A DNA stretch of 64,000 nucleotides from Nocardioides sp. SLBN-35. Its GTDB lineage: Bacteria > Actinomycetota > Actinomycetes > Propionibacteriales > Nocardioidaceae. The stretch spans positions 1,116,001 to 1,180,000 of the forward strand of contig NZ_VFNU01000001.1 in the NCBI RefSeq assembly GCF_006715725.1. Direction: 5' to 3'. Each line of letters opens with the position of its first letter. Within the stretch, counting starts at the first letter, position 1. Both the position numbers and the translations under genes were made by a program. The notes under the pieces were generated by a model that saw only the letters and a program-made list of their open reading frames with translations, searched no databases and was not told the DNA's origin. This document shows, piece after piece, positions 33,009 through 40,860 of this stretch.

Positions 33009-34574
33009 ATGGAGGACCCGCGTCTGGAGATGCGGGGGATCGTCAAGACCTTCGGCCCGGTGACGGCGCTCGACGCCGTCGACCTGGTGGTCGGGCGCAA
33101 CGAGGTCCACGGCCTGCTCGGCGGCAACGGCGCCGGCAAGACCACTCTGATGAACGTCCTCTACGGGCTCTACCGGCCCAACGCCGGCGAGGTGCTCCTC
33201 GACGGCCGGCCGGTCAGCATCGGCTCGCCGAAGGACGCCATCGCCGCCGGGGTCGGCATGGTCCACCAGACGTTCCTCCAGGTCGACAACTACACCGTCA
33301 CCGAGAACATCGTGCTCGGCACCGACGTCCCCGGCCCGTTGCGGCTCGACCTGTCCGACGCGAAGGCGCGGATCCGCGAGCTCAGCGAACGGTTCGGGCT
33401 CACCGTCGACCCCGATGCCGTCGTCGAGGACCTGCCGGTCGGCGTACGCCAGCGGGTGGAGATCCTCAAGGCGCTCTACCGCGGGGCGAAGCTGCTCATC
33501 CTCGACGAGCCGACGACCAACCTCACCCCGCAGGAGGTCGACGACCTGTTCGGCTCGATGCGGGCGATGGTCGACGACGGGATGAGCGTCGTGCTCATCA
33601 CCCACAAGATCCGCGAGACGCTCAGCGTCTGCGACCGGATGACGGTGATGCGCGACGGCCGCCGGGTCGAGACGATCGAGCGCGCGGACACCGACGCCGA
33701 GCACCTCGCCGAGAAGATGGTCGGCAGCACGACCGACCCCGGCGCCGCGGTCGACGCGGCGCTCGGGGCGGTCGATGCGACCCAGGTCGAGGTGGACCTG
33801 TCCGCCGTCGGTACGACGACCGCGGTCGCCGTTCGCGACCTTGTCGTCGCCAACGACCAGGGCCACGAGCTGGTCCGCGGCTTCGAGCTGGAGCTGCGTG
33901 AGGGCGAGATCGTCGGCATCGCCGGTGTCGCCGGGAACGGCCAGGTCGAGCTCGCCGAGGCGTTGGCCGGCGTACGCCCGGTGCGCTCGGGCAGCGTCGA
34001 GGTCACCGGCCGCGCCATGGTCGGGCTGCCGACCGCGGCATGGCTGGGCCACGGCGTCGCCTACGTGCCGGAGGACCGGCACCGCGACGGCATCCTGCCG
34101 ACCGCGAGCATCACGGAGAACCTGGTGCTCGGCTCGCAGCGCAGCGCCCAGGTCCGCAAGCGCGGGCTGATCGACTGGGGTGCCGCGAAGCAGCGGGCCG
34201 TGGATGCCATCGCCGAGTTCTCGGTGCGCGCCAACGGCCCGGGCACGCTGGTCGGCGACCTGTCCGGCGGCAACATCCAGCGGGTCATCCTGGCCCGGGC
34301 CTTCGCCCGGCAGCCTCGGATGCTGATCCTGCACAACCCGACCCGCGGCCTCGACATCGGCTCGACGCGATTCGTGTACCAGCAGGTGCGGAAGGCCACC
34401 GCGGCCGGCTGCGCCGTCCTCCTCATCTCGGAGGACCTCGACGAGGTGATCGCCCTGTCCGACCGGGTGATCGCGCTCTACCAGGGGTCGCGCGCGGGGG
34501 AGTGGCAGCACGGGTCGGTCGACGCCTACGAGGTCGGCCGCAGCATGACTGGACTGGGAGAAGCCCGTGTCTGA
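33009..34574 (+). CDS. Nucleoside-type ABC transporter ATP-binding protein (two ABC domains)
   Basis: A 521-residue cytoplasmic ATPase with two tandem ABC domains, as in YufO/NupA and RbsA. The first half has a complete Walker A (GGNGAGKTT, near residue 40), signature LPVGVRQRVEILKAL and Walker B LLILDEPT. The second half has a degenerate Walker A (GVAGNGQVEL, no Lys) but a good signature LSGGNIQRVILARAF, so probably only one site hydrolyses ATP, which is normal for this group. ATG 33009 begins 3 bases after the binding-protein stop. Its 3' end overlaps the first permease by 8 bases. Confidence 0.92.
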   Translation: MEDPRLEMRGIVKTFGPVTALDAVDLVVGRNEVHGLLGGNGAGKTTLMNVLYGLYRPNAGEVLLDGRPVSIGSPKDAIAAGVGMVHQTFLQVDNYTVTENIVLGTDVPGPLRLDLSDAKARIRELSERFGLTVDPDAVVEDLPVGVRQRVEILKALYRGAKLLILDEPTTNLTPQEVDDLFGSMRAMVDDGMSVVLITHKIRETLSVCDRMTVMRDGRRVETIERADTDAEHLAEKMVGSTTDPGAAVDAALGAVDATQVEVDLSAVGTTTAVAVRDLVVANDQGHELVRGFELELREGEIVGIAGVAGNGQVELAEALAGVRPVRSGSVEVTGRAMVGLPTAAWLGHGVAYVPEDRHRDGILPTASITENLVLGSQRSAQVRKRGLIDWGAAKQRAVDAIAEFSVRANGPGTLVGDLSGGNIQRVILARAFARQPRMLILHNPTRGLDIGSTRFVYQQVRKATAAGCAVLLISEDLDEVIALSDRVIALYQGSRAGEWQHGSVDAYEVGRSMTGLGEARV

Positions 34575-35655
34575 CACCCTCACCGCCCCACCGTCCGCCC
34601 CGCCGGACGGCGCCTCGAGGCGGCCGTCCCGGCTCGCCGAGGCGCTCTGGCTGGTGGTGCCGTACGTCGTCTCCGTGGTCCTCGCCTTCGTCGTCGGCGG
34701 CCTGGTCATCGCCGCCATCGGCCGAGACCCGTTCGCCGCGTTCGAGTCGGTGCTCACCACCAGCTTCAACACCAGGTTCGGCACCATCGAGACCCTGCAC
34801 AAGTGGGTGCCGGTCCTGCTGTGCGCCTACGCCTTCGCGATCCCGCTGGCCACCGGCAAGTTCAACATCGGCGCCGAGGGCCAGCTCCTGGTCGGCGCGA
34901 CCGGCGGCGTGGCCCTCGGCATCCTGTGGTCCGACCTCCCGATGGTCGTGCTGCTGCCGTGCGTCCTGGTCGCGGGTGCGCTCTCCGGCGCGGTCTGGGC
35001 TGGGATCGCCGCCTTCTTGATGACGAAGTTCCAGGTCAACGAGATCCTCAGCACCGTCGTGCTGAACTTCATCTCGTTCCAGCTGATCGACTACGTCGCC
35101 AGCCACGTCTGGCCCGACCGCGGCGCCGGGCACCCGGCCACCACCCCGGTCGGCGAGGGCGCTCTGCTGCCCGGCATCGGCCAGGCGCCGCCCATGCACG
35201 CGGGTGTCCTGCTGACCGTGGTCCTCGTCGTCGTGATCGCCGTGTTCATGCGGCGGACGTCGACCGGCTTCGAGATGCGCGCGGTCGGCGCCAACCTGCG
35301 GGCCGCGCAGGTGCACGGCATCCGGACCTCGCGGCTCGCGGGTGCGGGCCTCGTGGTCGGTGGCGCCGTCGCCGGCCTGGCCGGCGCGATCGAGGTGGCC
35401 GGCGTGCACGGCAAGATGCTGGAGGGGATGCAGTCGAACTTCCTGATCCTCGGCATCATCGTCGGCCTGATGGCGCGCGGCAGCATGCTCGCGCTGCCGT
35501 TCATCGCCTTCGGCATCGCGGTGCTCGAGGTCGGCGCGGGCTCGATGCAGCGCACCGCGCAGGTGCCCGTCGAGATGGTGCTCATCATCGAGGCGCTGAT
35601 CCTGCTCTTCCTGCTCCTGTCCGATATCGCCCGCGCGAAGCTCAGGAGGAACTGA
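34567..35655 (+). CDS. Nucleoside-type ABC transporter permease 1
   Basis: A 362-residue membrane permease of the BPD_transp_2/YufP-NupP type, with a cytoplasmic N-terminal stretch of about 25 residues and roughly nine hydrophobic segments. KFNIGAEGQLLVGATGGVAL, STVVLNFISFQLIDYV and TGFEMRAVGANLRAAQVHGI are diagnostic. The GTG start overlaps the ATPase gene by 8 bases. The second permease starts 2 bases after its stop. Confidence 0.9.
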   Translation: MSDTLTAPPSAPPDGASRRPSRLAEALWLVVPYVVSVVLAFVVGGLVIAAIGRDPFAAFESVLTTSFNTRFGTIETLHKWVPVLLCAYAFAIPLATGKFNIGAEGQLLVGATGGVALGILWSDLPMVVLLPCVLVAGALSGAVWAGIAAFLMTKFQVNEILSTVVLNFISFQLIDYVASHVWPDRGAGHPATTPVGEGALLPGIGQAPPMHAGVLLTVVLVVVIAVFMRRTSTGFEMRAVGANLRAAQVHGIRTSRLAGAGLVVGGAVAGLAGAIEVAGVHGKMLEGMQSNFLILGIIVGLMARGSMLALPFIAFGIAVLEVGAGSMQRTAQVPVEMVLIIEALILLFLLLSDIARAKLRRN

Positions 35656-35656
35656 C

Positions 35657-36589
35657 ATGGGTGAGATCACCGAGTTCCTGACGCTGATGATCCCGGCGAT
35701 GGTGCCCTTCCTGCTCGCGGCGCAGGGCACCGTCCTCAGCGGTCGGGCGGGCGTCTTCAACGTCTCGCAGGAGGGCCTGATGGTCCTCGGCGCGGCGGTC
35801 GGCTTCCTGGTCAGCTTCAAGGTCGGCAGCAACACCGTCGGCATGGCGGCGGCGTTCGCGATCGCCGGCGTCTTCGGCCTGGTGCTGGCCTACATGACCA
35901 CGCAGCTGCGCCTCGACCAGTTCGTCGTCGGCCTCGCGCTCTACTTCGCCGCACTGGGCGCCGCCGGTCTCCTCTACCGCGAGGTCATCGGCGTCACCCT
36001 CGAGCCGCCGCTGATCCCGACCCTGCAGGACAAGCCGATCCCACTGCTCTCGGACATCCCGTTCGTGGGGGAGGTGCTGTTCGACCACGACCTGGTCGTC
36101 TATGCGGCCTTCCTCATCTCGGCCGCGATCTACTGGTTCATGTACCGCACCCGCAGCGGTCTCGCGTTCCGCTCGATCGGCGAGAACCCGAAGGCCGCCG
36201 ACAGCCTCGGCATCAACGTCACCTGGGCCCGGACCTGGTCCACCGTCGTCGGCTCCGGCCTGGTCGGCATGGCCGGCGCGTACCTGCCGATGGTCTACAC
36301 CGGGCTCTACACCGAGGGCATGGTCGCCGGCCGCGGCTGGCTGGTGATCGCGCTGGCGTTCCTCGGAGGCTGGCGGCCGCACCTCGTGGTGGCCGGCGCG
36401 GCGTTCTTCGCCGGCATGGAGGTACTCGCCCTGCGGGCCCAGGTCGCCGGCATCGGCATTCCGCACCAGTTCGTGCTGATGCTGCCGTACGTCGCCACCC
36501 TGCTCGTGATGGTCTTCGCGTTCCGCTGGGCGCGGCAGCCGTCCTTCCTCGGACGCAACTACGACCGCGAGAGCCGCCTGGTCGGCTGA
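35657..36589 (+). CDS. Nucleoside-type ABC transporter permease 2
   Basis: A 310-residue membrane permease of the YufQ-NupQ type. It begins with a hydrophobic stretch and has GTVLSGRAGVFNVSQEGLMV, RTRSGLAFRSIGENPKAADS and LAFLGGWRPHLVVAGAAFFA, paralleling the first permease. It completes the BMP transporter (binding protein, double ATPase, two permeases). A perfect hairpin starts 20 bases after the stop. Confidence 0.9.
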   Translation: MGEITEFLTLMIPAMVPFLLAAQGTVLSGRAGVFNVSQEGLMVLGAAVGFLVSFKVGSNTVGMAAAFAIAGVFGLVLAYMTTQLRLDQFVVGLALYFAALGAAGLLYREVIGVTLEPPLIPTLQDKPIPLLSDIPFVGEVLFDHDLVVYAAFLISAAIYWFMYRTRSGLAFRSIGENPKAADSLGINVTWARTWSTVVGSGLVGMAGAYLPMVYTGLYTEGMVAGRGWLVIALAFLGGWRPHLVVAGAAFFAGMEVLALRAQVAGIGIPHQFVLMLPYVATLLVMVFAFRWARQPSFLGRNYDRESRLVG

Positions 36590-36608
36590 CCGGCAGCGTC
36601 ACCCGAGC

Positions 36609-36645
36609 ACGAGGCCCCCGCCACGAGTCCCGGCGGGGGCCTCGT
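36609..36645. terminator. Bidirectional terminator between ABC operon and marR-type gene
   Basis: ACGAGGCCCCCGCC (36609-36622) and GGCGGGGGCCTCGT (36632-36645) form a perfect 14-bp stem with a 9-base loop, midway between convergent genes. Confidence 0.85.
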
Positions 36646-36651
36646 CCTGTG

Positions 36652-37143
36652 TCAGCGGTCCGCCGGCTCGGTCCCGGCGAGCTCGTCGGCCAGGCGACCG
36701 GCAGCGTGGCTGGCGCCGGCCAGCCAGCGCTCCACCACCGCGATCTCGGCGTCGTCGAGGTCGGCCAACGAGTCGCGCAGGGCGCCGGCCAGGGGGCCGA
36801 AGAAGGTGCTGGCCACCTCCCGGGCGTTGTCGGTGAGGGACAGCAGCTGCCGGCGCCCGTCGGCGTCGTCGGGGCGGCGCTCGACGTGACCGCTCGCCTC
36901 GAGGCGGCGCAGGAGCGCGGTGGTCGCCGGCTGGCTGAGGTCGATCGAGCGCGCCAGCGAGCTGGGCGTCATCGCGTCGTGGCGCATCGCGGCCTGGTGG
37001 AGGTGCGCGAGGGCGTCGACGTCCGTGGGGTGCAGGCCGTGGCGGTGGGCGAAGAGGTGCGAGAACCGGGTGAGCTCGTAGGAGAGCTGCTGGACCAACA
37101 CCGGGACGCGGACGCCGGCGGGCTGTTCACCCGTGGGGGACAT
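36652..37143 (-). CDS. MarR-family transcriptional regulator
   Basis: A 163-residue winged-helix regulator: LSYELTRFSHLFAHRHGLHP, MTPSSLARSIDLSQPATTAL, LLRRLEASGHVERRPDDADG (the recognition helix and wing with the DxDGR motif). It is divergent from an MMPL-type exporter, with a symmetrical CTTCCATCATGGAAG site between the starts. It is therefore a likely repressor of that exporter and of itself. ATG 37143 is preferred because GGAAGG lies 8 bases upstream on this strand; ATG 37149 would add two residues but leaves the site only 2 bases away. Confidence 0.85.
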   Translation of the reverse strand: MSPTGEQPAGVRVPVLVQQLSYELTRFSHLFAHRHGLHPTDVDALAHLHQAAMRHDAMTPSSLARSIDLSQPATTALLRRLEASGHVERRPDDADGRRQLLSLTDNAREVASTFFGPLAGALRDSLADLDDAEIAVVERWLAGASHAAGRLADELAGTEPADR

Positions 37144-37148
37144 GTGCA

Positions 37149-37154
37149 TATCCT
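37149..37154 (+). promoter_or_regulatory. -10 box of leaderless MMPL promoter
   Basis: TATCCT ends 6 bases before ATG 37161 and overlaps the left arm of the palindromic operator. Confidence 0.45.
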
Positions 37155-37167
37155 TCCATCATGGAAG
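37153..37167. promoter_or_regulatory. MarR-type operator overlapping the MMPL start codon
   Basis: CTTCCAT-C-ATGGAAG is a perfect 15-bp palindrome. Its right arm contains the ATG of the MMPL gene, and its left arm overlaps the -10 box. The size and symmetry fit a MarR dimer site. Confidence 0.65.
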
Positions 37168-39194
37168 TATCTCCGGTGGACACTCGACTCCGAGGCATTC
37201 TCCGCCCTCGGGTCGCCTGGATCCTCCCTGTCCTCTACCTGCTGGTGGGCGGTGCCCTCATCGGGGCGGTCGGGACGGCGCCGGTGGACCGCGGCGCAGC
37301 CGACCAGCTGCCCGACGGCTACGACTCGACCCAGGTCGTCCGGCTGCTGGAGGACTTCCCCTCCGGCGACGGCCAGGTGGCGGTCGTGCTCTTCTCCGCC
37401 GACGAGGCGATCGACGCGGCAGGCCGGGCGAGTCTCGGGCAGGTCTTCGAGCGAGCGGCGGGCGACACCGCGGTCGCTGCGCTGCAGCCGGCGCAGGACG
37501 GTACGGCGCTGGTCGGCATCGTGTCGATGGAGAGCACCGACGCGGCCGTGCTGGCAGATGACGTCGAGGCACTGCGCAAGGCACTGCGCACGGGACTGCC
37601 CGACGGCGTCCGGGCCCAGGTGACCGGTCCTGCGGCGATCCAGGGCGATCTCGCACAGGTCTTCGACGGTGCGGACGTCACCCTGCTGGCGGTGACCGCC
37701 TCGGTGGTGGCCCTGCTGCTGATCATCACCTATCGCTCGCCCTTCCTGTGGCTGGTGCCGCTGAGCGTGGTCGGGATCGCGGATCGCCTCGCGGCCGTGG
37801 CTGCGACCCACGGGCTCACCGCGCTCGGGGTGGCCTTCGACCAGTCGACGACCGGCATCCTGTCCGTGCTCGTCTTCGGGGCGGGGACGGACTACGCCCT
37901 GCTCCTGATCTCCCGCTACCGCGACGAGCTGCATGGCACCGCGAGTCGTCCGGAGGCGATGGTGCGCGCGTGGCGGCGGACCGCAGAGGCAGTGGCGGCC
38001 AGCGCCACCACCGTCGTCGTGGCCCTGCTCGCGCTGCTCCTCTCGGCGTTCCCCACCACCCGGGGGCTCGGCCTGGCGTGCGCCATCGGCGTGGTCGTCG
38101 CGGCGCTCGCAGTGCTGGTCGTGCTGCCGCTGGCCCTGGTGGCCTTCCCGCGGGGGATCTTCTGGCCGCGCCGCCCCGTGGTCGGCCAGGCCCCTGCGTC
38201 GGAGGGACGGTCGGTGTGGCGTCGCGTCGGCGACGTGGTGGCGCGACGCCCGCTCGGCGCCGCGGCGGCGGCCGTCGTACTGCTCGCCCTGCTCGCCGGC
38301 GGGATCCTCGGCATCCGCAGCGGCCTGTCCGAGGCCGACCAGTTCATCGACACCCCCGAGTCGATCGCGGCCGCGGCCCGGCTCGCCGAGTCGTTCCCGG
38401 CCGGGAGCACCGACCCCGCCGTCGTGCTCACCCGGGGCGACGTGGCCGCGGTGGTCGCTGCGGCCGAGTCCGCGCCGGGCGTGGACACCGTCCGACCGGC
38501 CGGCGAGCACGACGGGCTCACTCGCCTCGACGTCGTGCTCGACCATGCGCCAGGCACCCCGCAGGCACGCGAGGACGTGCGCTCGCTCCGCGCCGCTCTC
38601 GCGGACCTCCCCGCGACGCTGGTCGGCGGGACCGATGCCCAGGACGTGGACTCCGACGCCGCCACGCGGGACGACCGGGCCCTCGTGCTGCCCCTGATCC
38701 TGGTCGTCGTGCTCCTGGCCCTGGGCCTGCTCCTGCGCTCGGTCGTGGCGCCCGTCGTGCTCGTGCTGACCGTGGTCGCCACCTACCTCGCCGCACTCGG
38801 TGCGGGCTGGGTGCTCAGCAGCTCGGTGTTCGGCTTCGACCGGCTCGACGTGGGCGTGCCGCTGCAGGCGTTCTTGTTCCTGGTCGCCCTCGGCGTCGAC
38901 TACAACATCTTCCTCGTGGCGCGCGCCGCCGAGGAGGCGGAGCGGTACGGCGCCCGCGAGGGCATGCTGCGCGCCCTCGGCTCCACCGGCGGCGTCATCA
39001 CCAGCGCCGGCGTACTGCTCGCCGCCGTGTTCGCGGTCCTCGGCGTGCTGCCGCTCGTCGTGCTCGCCCAGCTGGGCATCGTCATCTGCGTCGGCGTCCT
39101 GCTGGACACGCTGGTGGTCCGCACGGTCCTCGTCCCGGCGATCGCGCTCCGCCTCGGCGACCGGTTCTGGTGGCCCCGGCGTCCCGGGCTGTAG
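37161..39194 (+). CDS. MMPL-family RND-type exporter
   Basis: A 677-residue membrane transporter with two symmetrical halves of about six membrane segments each, and two extracytoplasmic loops (about 35-165 and 390-500). VLVFGAGTDYALLLISRYRDEL in the first half and FLVALGVDYNIFLVARAAEE in the second are the paired GxDYxxFL-type motifs of MMPL proteins. Members export lipids or hydrophobic drugs using the proton gradient. Divergence from a MarR gene suggests induction by a toxic hydrophobic compound. ATG 37161 lies in the operator; a GTG at 37176 is an alternative start. The gene ends at a strong hairpin. Confidence 0.9.
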   Translation: MEVSPVDTRLRGILRPRVAWILPVLYLLVGGALIGAVGTAPVDRGAADQLPDGYDSTQVVRLLEDFPSGDGQVAVVLFSADEAIDAAGRASLGQVFERAAGDTAVAALQPAQDGTALVGIVSMESTDAAVLADDVEALRKALRTGLPDGVRAQVTGPAAIQGDLAQVFDGADVTLLAVTASVVALLLIITYRSPFLWLVPLSVVGIADRLAAVAATHGLTALGVAFDQSTTGILSVLVFGAGTDYALLLISRYRDELHGTASRPEAMVRAWRRTAEAVAASATTVVVALLALLLSAFPTTRGLGLACAIGVVVAALAVLVVLPLALVAFPRGIFWPRRPVVGQAPASEGRSVWRRVGDVVARRPLGAAAAAVVLLALLAGGILGIRSGLSEADQFIDTPESIAAAARLAESFPAGSTDPAVVLTRGDVAAVVAAAESAPGVDTVRPAGEHDGLTRLDVVLDHAPGTPQAREDVRSLRAALADLPATLVGGTDAQDVDSDAATRDDRALVLPLILVVVLLALGLLLRSVVAPVVLVLTVVATYLAALGAGWVLSSSVFGFDRLDVGVPLQAFLFLVALGVDYNIFLVARAAEEAERYGAREGMLRALGSTGGVITSAGVLLAAVFAVLGVLPLVVLAQLGIVICVGVLLDTLVVRTVLVPAIALRLGDRFWWPRRPGL

Positions 39195-39198
39195 ACGA

Positions 39199-39232
39199 CG
39201 AGACCCCCGCCGGTCACCCGGCGGGGGTCTCG
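39199..39232. terminator. Bidirectional terminator between MMPL gene and tRNA-Phe
   Basis: CGAGACCCCCGCCGG (39199-39213) and its exact complement (39218-39232) form a 15-bp stem with a 4-base loop, followed by TTGCTT. It can stop the MMPL transcript and, in reverse, the tRNA-Phe transcript. Confidence 0.9.
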
Positions 39233-39239
39233 TTGCTTG

Positions 39240-39313
39240 TGGGCAGGGGCGGGGTCGAACCGCCGACCTATCACTTTTCAGGCGATCGCTCGTACCAACT
39301 GAGCTACCTGCCC
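39240..39313 (-). tRNA. tRNA-Phe (anticodon GAA)
   Basis: On the minus strand a 74-base cloverleaf begins GGGCAGGTAGCTCAGTTGG and ends CCTGCCC plus discriminator A. The anticodon loop CTGAAAA gives GAA. The anticodon stem ATCGC/GTGAT has one G-T pair. The T-loop TTCGACC is intact. CCA is not encoded. Confidence 0.95.
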
Positions 39314-39385
39314 AAGCAGTCGCCCACCTTACCGGAGGGTGTGCCGAGGTACGAAAGTGGCGGGCACCTGTGGACGCCGGCCGCC

Positions 39386-39391
39386 TAGGCT
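39386..39391 (+). promoter_or_regulatory. -10 box of leaderless acetyltransferase promoter
   Basis: TAGGCT ends 6 bases before GTG 39398. Confidence 0.5.
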
Positions 39392-39397
39392 GGCACG

Positions 39398-39895
39398 GTG
39401 CCGGACCTGTCGGGCGTCGTGCTCCGCCCCCTCTCGACCGACGACGCACCCGCGATGGCCCGCCTCCACGTCGCCGTCTGGGACGAGGCGTACGCCGGAC
39501 TCGTGCCCGAGTCGATCCTCGCCGAGCGTCGCGCCGACCTCGACGGGCGCACCGAGCGCTGGCGGCGGACCGCCGCGACCTCGCCCGCGGCCACGACCGT
39601 GGCCGTGCACGACGGCGAGCTGGTCGGCTTCGTGTCCGTGGGGCCGGGCCGCGACGCCGACCTCGACCTGGCCGAGGAGCTGTGGGCCCTCTACGTCCGC
39701 GCCGCCTGGTGGGGACACGGGCTCGGGCACCGGATGCTGGCCGCGACCCTGGCCGACCGGCCGGCGTACCTGTGGGTGCTGGCGGGCAACGACCGCGCCC
39801 TGGCCTTCTACCGCCGCCAGGGATTCGCGCCCGACGGGGTCGAGCGGCACGAGCCCGAGGGCCGCGAGCTGCGGCTGGTCCGGGGCTCTCGATGA
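39398..39895 (+). CDS. GNAT-family N-acetyltransferase
   Basis: A 165-residue single-domain acetyltransferase. VVLRPLSTDDAPAMARLHVA opens the fold, LWALYVRAAWWGHGLGHRML holds the acetyl-CoA loop (a variant of R/QxxGxG), and LAGNDRALAFYRRQGFAPDG forms the C-terminal strand-helix. The acceptor is unknown. The start is fixed by the -10 box 6 bases upstream. tRNA-Glu lies 63 bases downstream. Confidence 0.88.
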   Translation: MPDLSGVVLRPLSTDDAPAMARLHVAVWDEAYAGLVPESILAERRADLDGRTERWRRTAATSPAATTVAVHDGELVGFVSVGPGRDADLDLAEELWALYVRAAWWGHGLGHRMLAATLADRPAYLWVLAGNDRALAFYRRQGFAPDGVERHEPEGRELRLVRGSR

Positions 39896-39917
39896 GCGGG
39901 CGCGAGGCGCCGGGCAC

Positions 39918-39923
39918 TATGCT
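39918..39923 (+). promoter_or_regulatory. -10 box for tRNA-Glu
   Basis: TATGCT lies 35 bases before the first base of the tRNA-Glu gene. Confidence 0.45.
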
Positions 39924-39958
39924 GGCCCGCGCTGCGGAGGCTTCGTCCTCCACGGTGG

Positions 39959-40031
39959 GCCCCCATCGTCTAGCGGCCTAGGACACCGCCCTTTCACGGC
40001 GGGTACGCCGGTTCGAATCCGGTTGGGGGTG
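39959..40031 (+). tRNA. tRNA-Glu (anticodon TTC)
   Basis: A 73-base cloverleaf starting GCCCCCATCGTCTAGCGG. The loop CTTTCAC (39991-39997) gives anticodon TTC at 39993-39995, with stem CCGCC/GGCGG. The T-arm has TTCGAAT. The acceptor closes with TGGGGGT and discriminator G. CCA is not encoded. Confidence 0.95.
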
Positions 40032-40058
40032 CGGCTCGTCCGCCGAGGTGGCTCCCGA

Positions 40059-40089
40059 TTGGGAGTCGCGGAGGAGGATGGGTTAGAGT
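40059..40089 (+). promoter_or_regulatory. Promoter of tRNA-Asp
   Basis: TTGGGA (40059-40064) and TAGAGT (40084-40089) make a -35/-10 pair with 19-base spacing, 38 bases before the tRNA. A CCGCTT...AAGCGG hairpin lies in the short leader. Confidence 0.45.
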
Positions 40090-40127
40090 TCCATCCGCTT
40101 CACCACGCGAAAGCGGAGTGAGCGACT

Positions 40128-40204
40128 GGCCCTGTAGCGCAGTTGGTTAGCGCGCCGCCCTGTCACGGCGGAGGTCGCGAGTTCGAGTCTCGTCAGGGTC
40201 GCCA
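40128..40204 (+). tRNA. tRNA-Asp (anticodon GTC), CCA encoded
   Basis: A cloverleaf of 74 bases plus encoded CCA (40202-40204), starting GGCCCTGTAGCGCAGTTGG. The anticodon GTC is at 40162-40164, within stem CCGCC/GGCGG. The T-loop TTCGAGT is intact. A 74-bp triple tandem repeat begins 2 bases later. Confidence 0.96.
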
Positions 40205-40206
40205 GT

Positions 40207-40424
40207 CTCAGGCGGCTTGTGTCTGCGGAAATCGCAGACCAGGTCGCCTGGTGTGCTTTTGGCGGCCTCCGGCCGCGGGACTCAGGCGGCTTGCGTCTGC
40301 GGAAATCGCAGACCAGGTCGCCTGGTGTGCTTTTGGCGGCCTCCGGCCGCGGGACTCAGGCGGCTTGCGTCTGCGGAGATCGCAGACCAGGTCGCCTGGT
40401 GTGTTTTTGGCGGCCTCCGGCCGC
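40207..40424 (+). repeat. Three tandem copies of a 74-bp hairpin-rich unit downstream of tRNA-Asp
   Basis: Units run 40207-40280, 40281-40354 and 40355-40424 (the last slightly shortened). Units 1 and 2 differ at one base; unit 3 differs at two positions before its end. Each unit contains GTCTGCG...CGCAGAC, CCAGG-TCG-CCTGG followed closely by a T-run, and GCGGCC-TCC-GGCCGC. The CCAGG stem with T-run resembles an intrinsic terminator, so the array could act as three terminators in series. No coding sequence is seen. Confidence 0.9.
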
Positions 40425-40469
40425 GAGGCGCGGGGCCCCAACCCCACGCCCGGGCTGGGTGAGTCCCGG

Positions 40470-40475
40470 CACAAT
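40470..40475 (+). promoter_or_regulatory. -10 box of leaderless metallopeptidase promoter
   Basis: CACAAT ends 6 bases before GTG 40482. Confidence 0.45.
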
Positions 40476-40481
40476 GGCGCT

Positions 40482-40838
40482 GTGCCTGTCGAGATGAGCC
40501 CCGAGGACTTCGACGCCCTCGTCGACCGCGCCCTCGACGACATCCCCGAGGAGCTGGCCCGGCTGGTCAACAACGTGGTGGTGCTCGTCGAGGACGAGCC
40601 GCCCGAGGGGGAGCCCGACGACCTGCTCGGCCTGTACGACGGCGTCGCGCTCACCGAGCGCGGCGGCGGCTTCGAGCCGCATCTGCCCGACCGGATCTTC
40701 CTGTTCCGCGGCCCGCTGCTCGACATGTGCGAGGACGAGGCGGACCTGGCCGACGAGGTCCGGATCACCGTCGTGCACGAGGTCGCCCACCACTTCGGGA
40801 TCGACGACGCCCGGCTGCACGACCTCGGCTACGCCTGA
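40482..40838 (+). CDS. Metallopeptidase-family (minimal zincin) protein
   Basis: A 118-residue small protein with the zinc motif HEVAHHFGIDD (HExxH plus downstream Asp). It belongs to the TTHA0227-like minimal zincin family (DUF1025). It is acidic, with VEMSPEDFDALVDRALDDIP at the N-terminus and PDRIFLFRGPLLDMC in the middle. There is no signal peptide, so it is cytosolic. The substrate is unknown. GTG 40482 is chosen from the upstream -10 box; ATG 40494 is an alternative 4 codons later. It converges on the ATP-binding regulator gene 22 bases away. Confidence 0.85.
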   Translation: MPVEMSPEDFDALVDRALDDIPEELARLVNNVVVLVEDEPPEGEPDDLLGLYDGVALTERGGGFEPHLPDRIFLFRGPLLDMCEDEADLADEVRITVVHEVAHHFGIDDARLHDLGYA

Positions 40839-40860
40839 CGATCGCGCGGCGAGGCTGAGG

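Noticed and set aside
39240-40204. Genomic island integrated at the tRNA cluster
   Set aside because: No integrase and no direct repeat of a tRNA 3' end were found nearby; the tRNAs are intact and flanked by ordinary genes.
40207-40424. Tandem 74-bp units as a CRISPR array
   Set aside because: The units are contiguous without variable spacers, and no cas genes are present.
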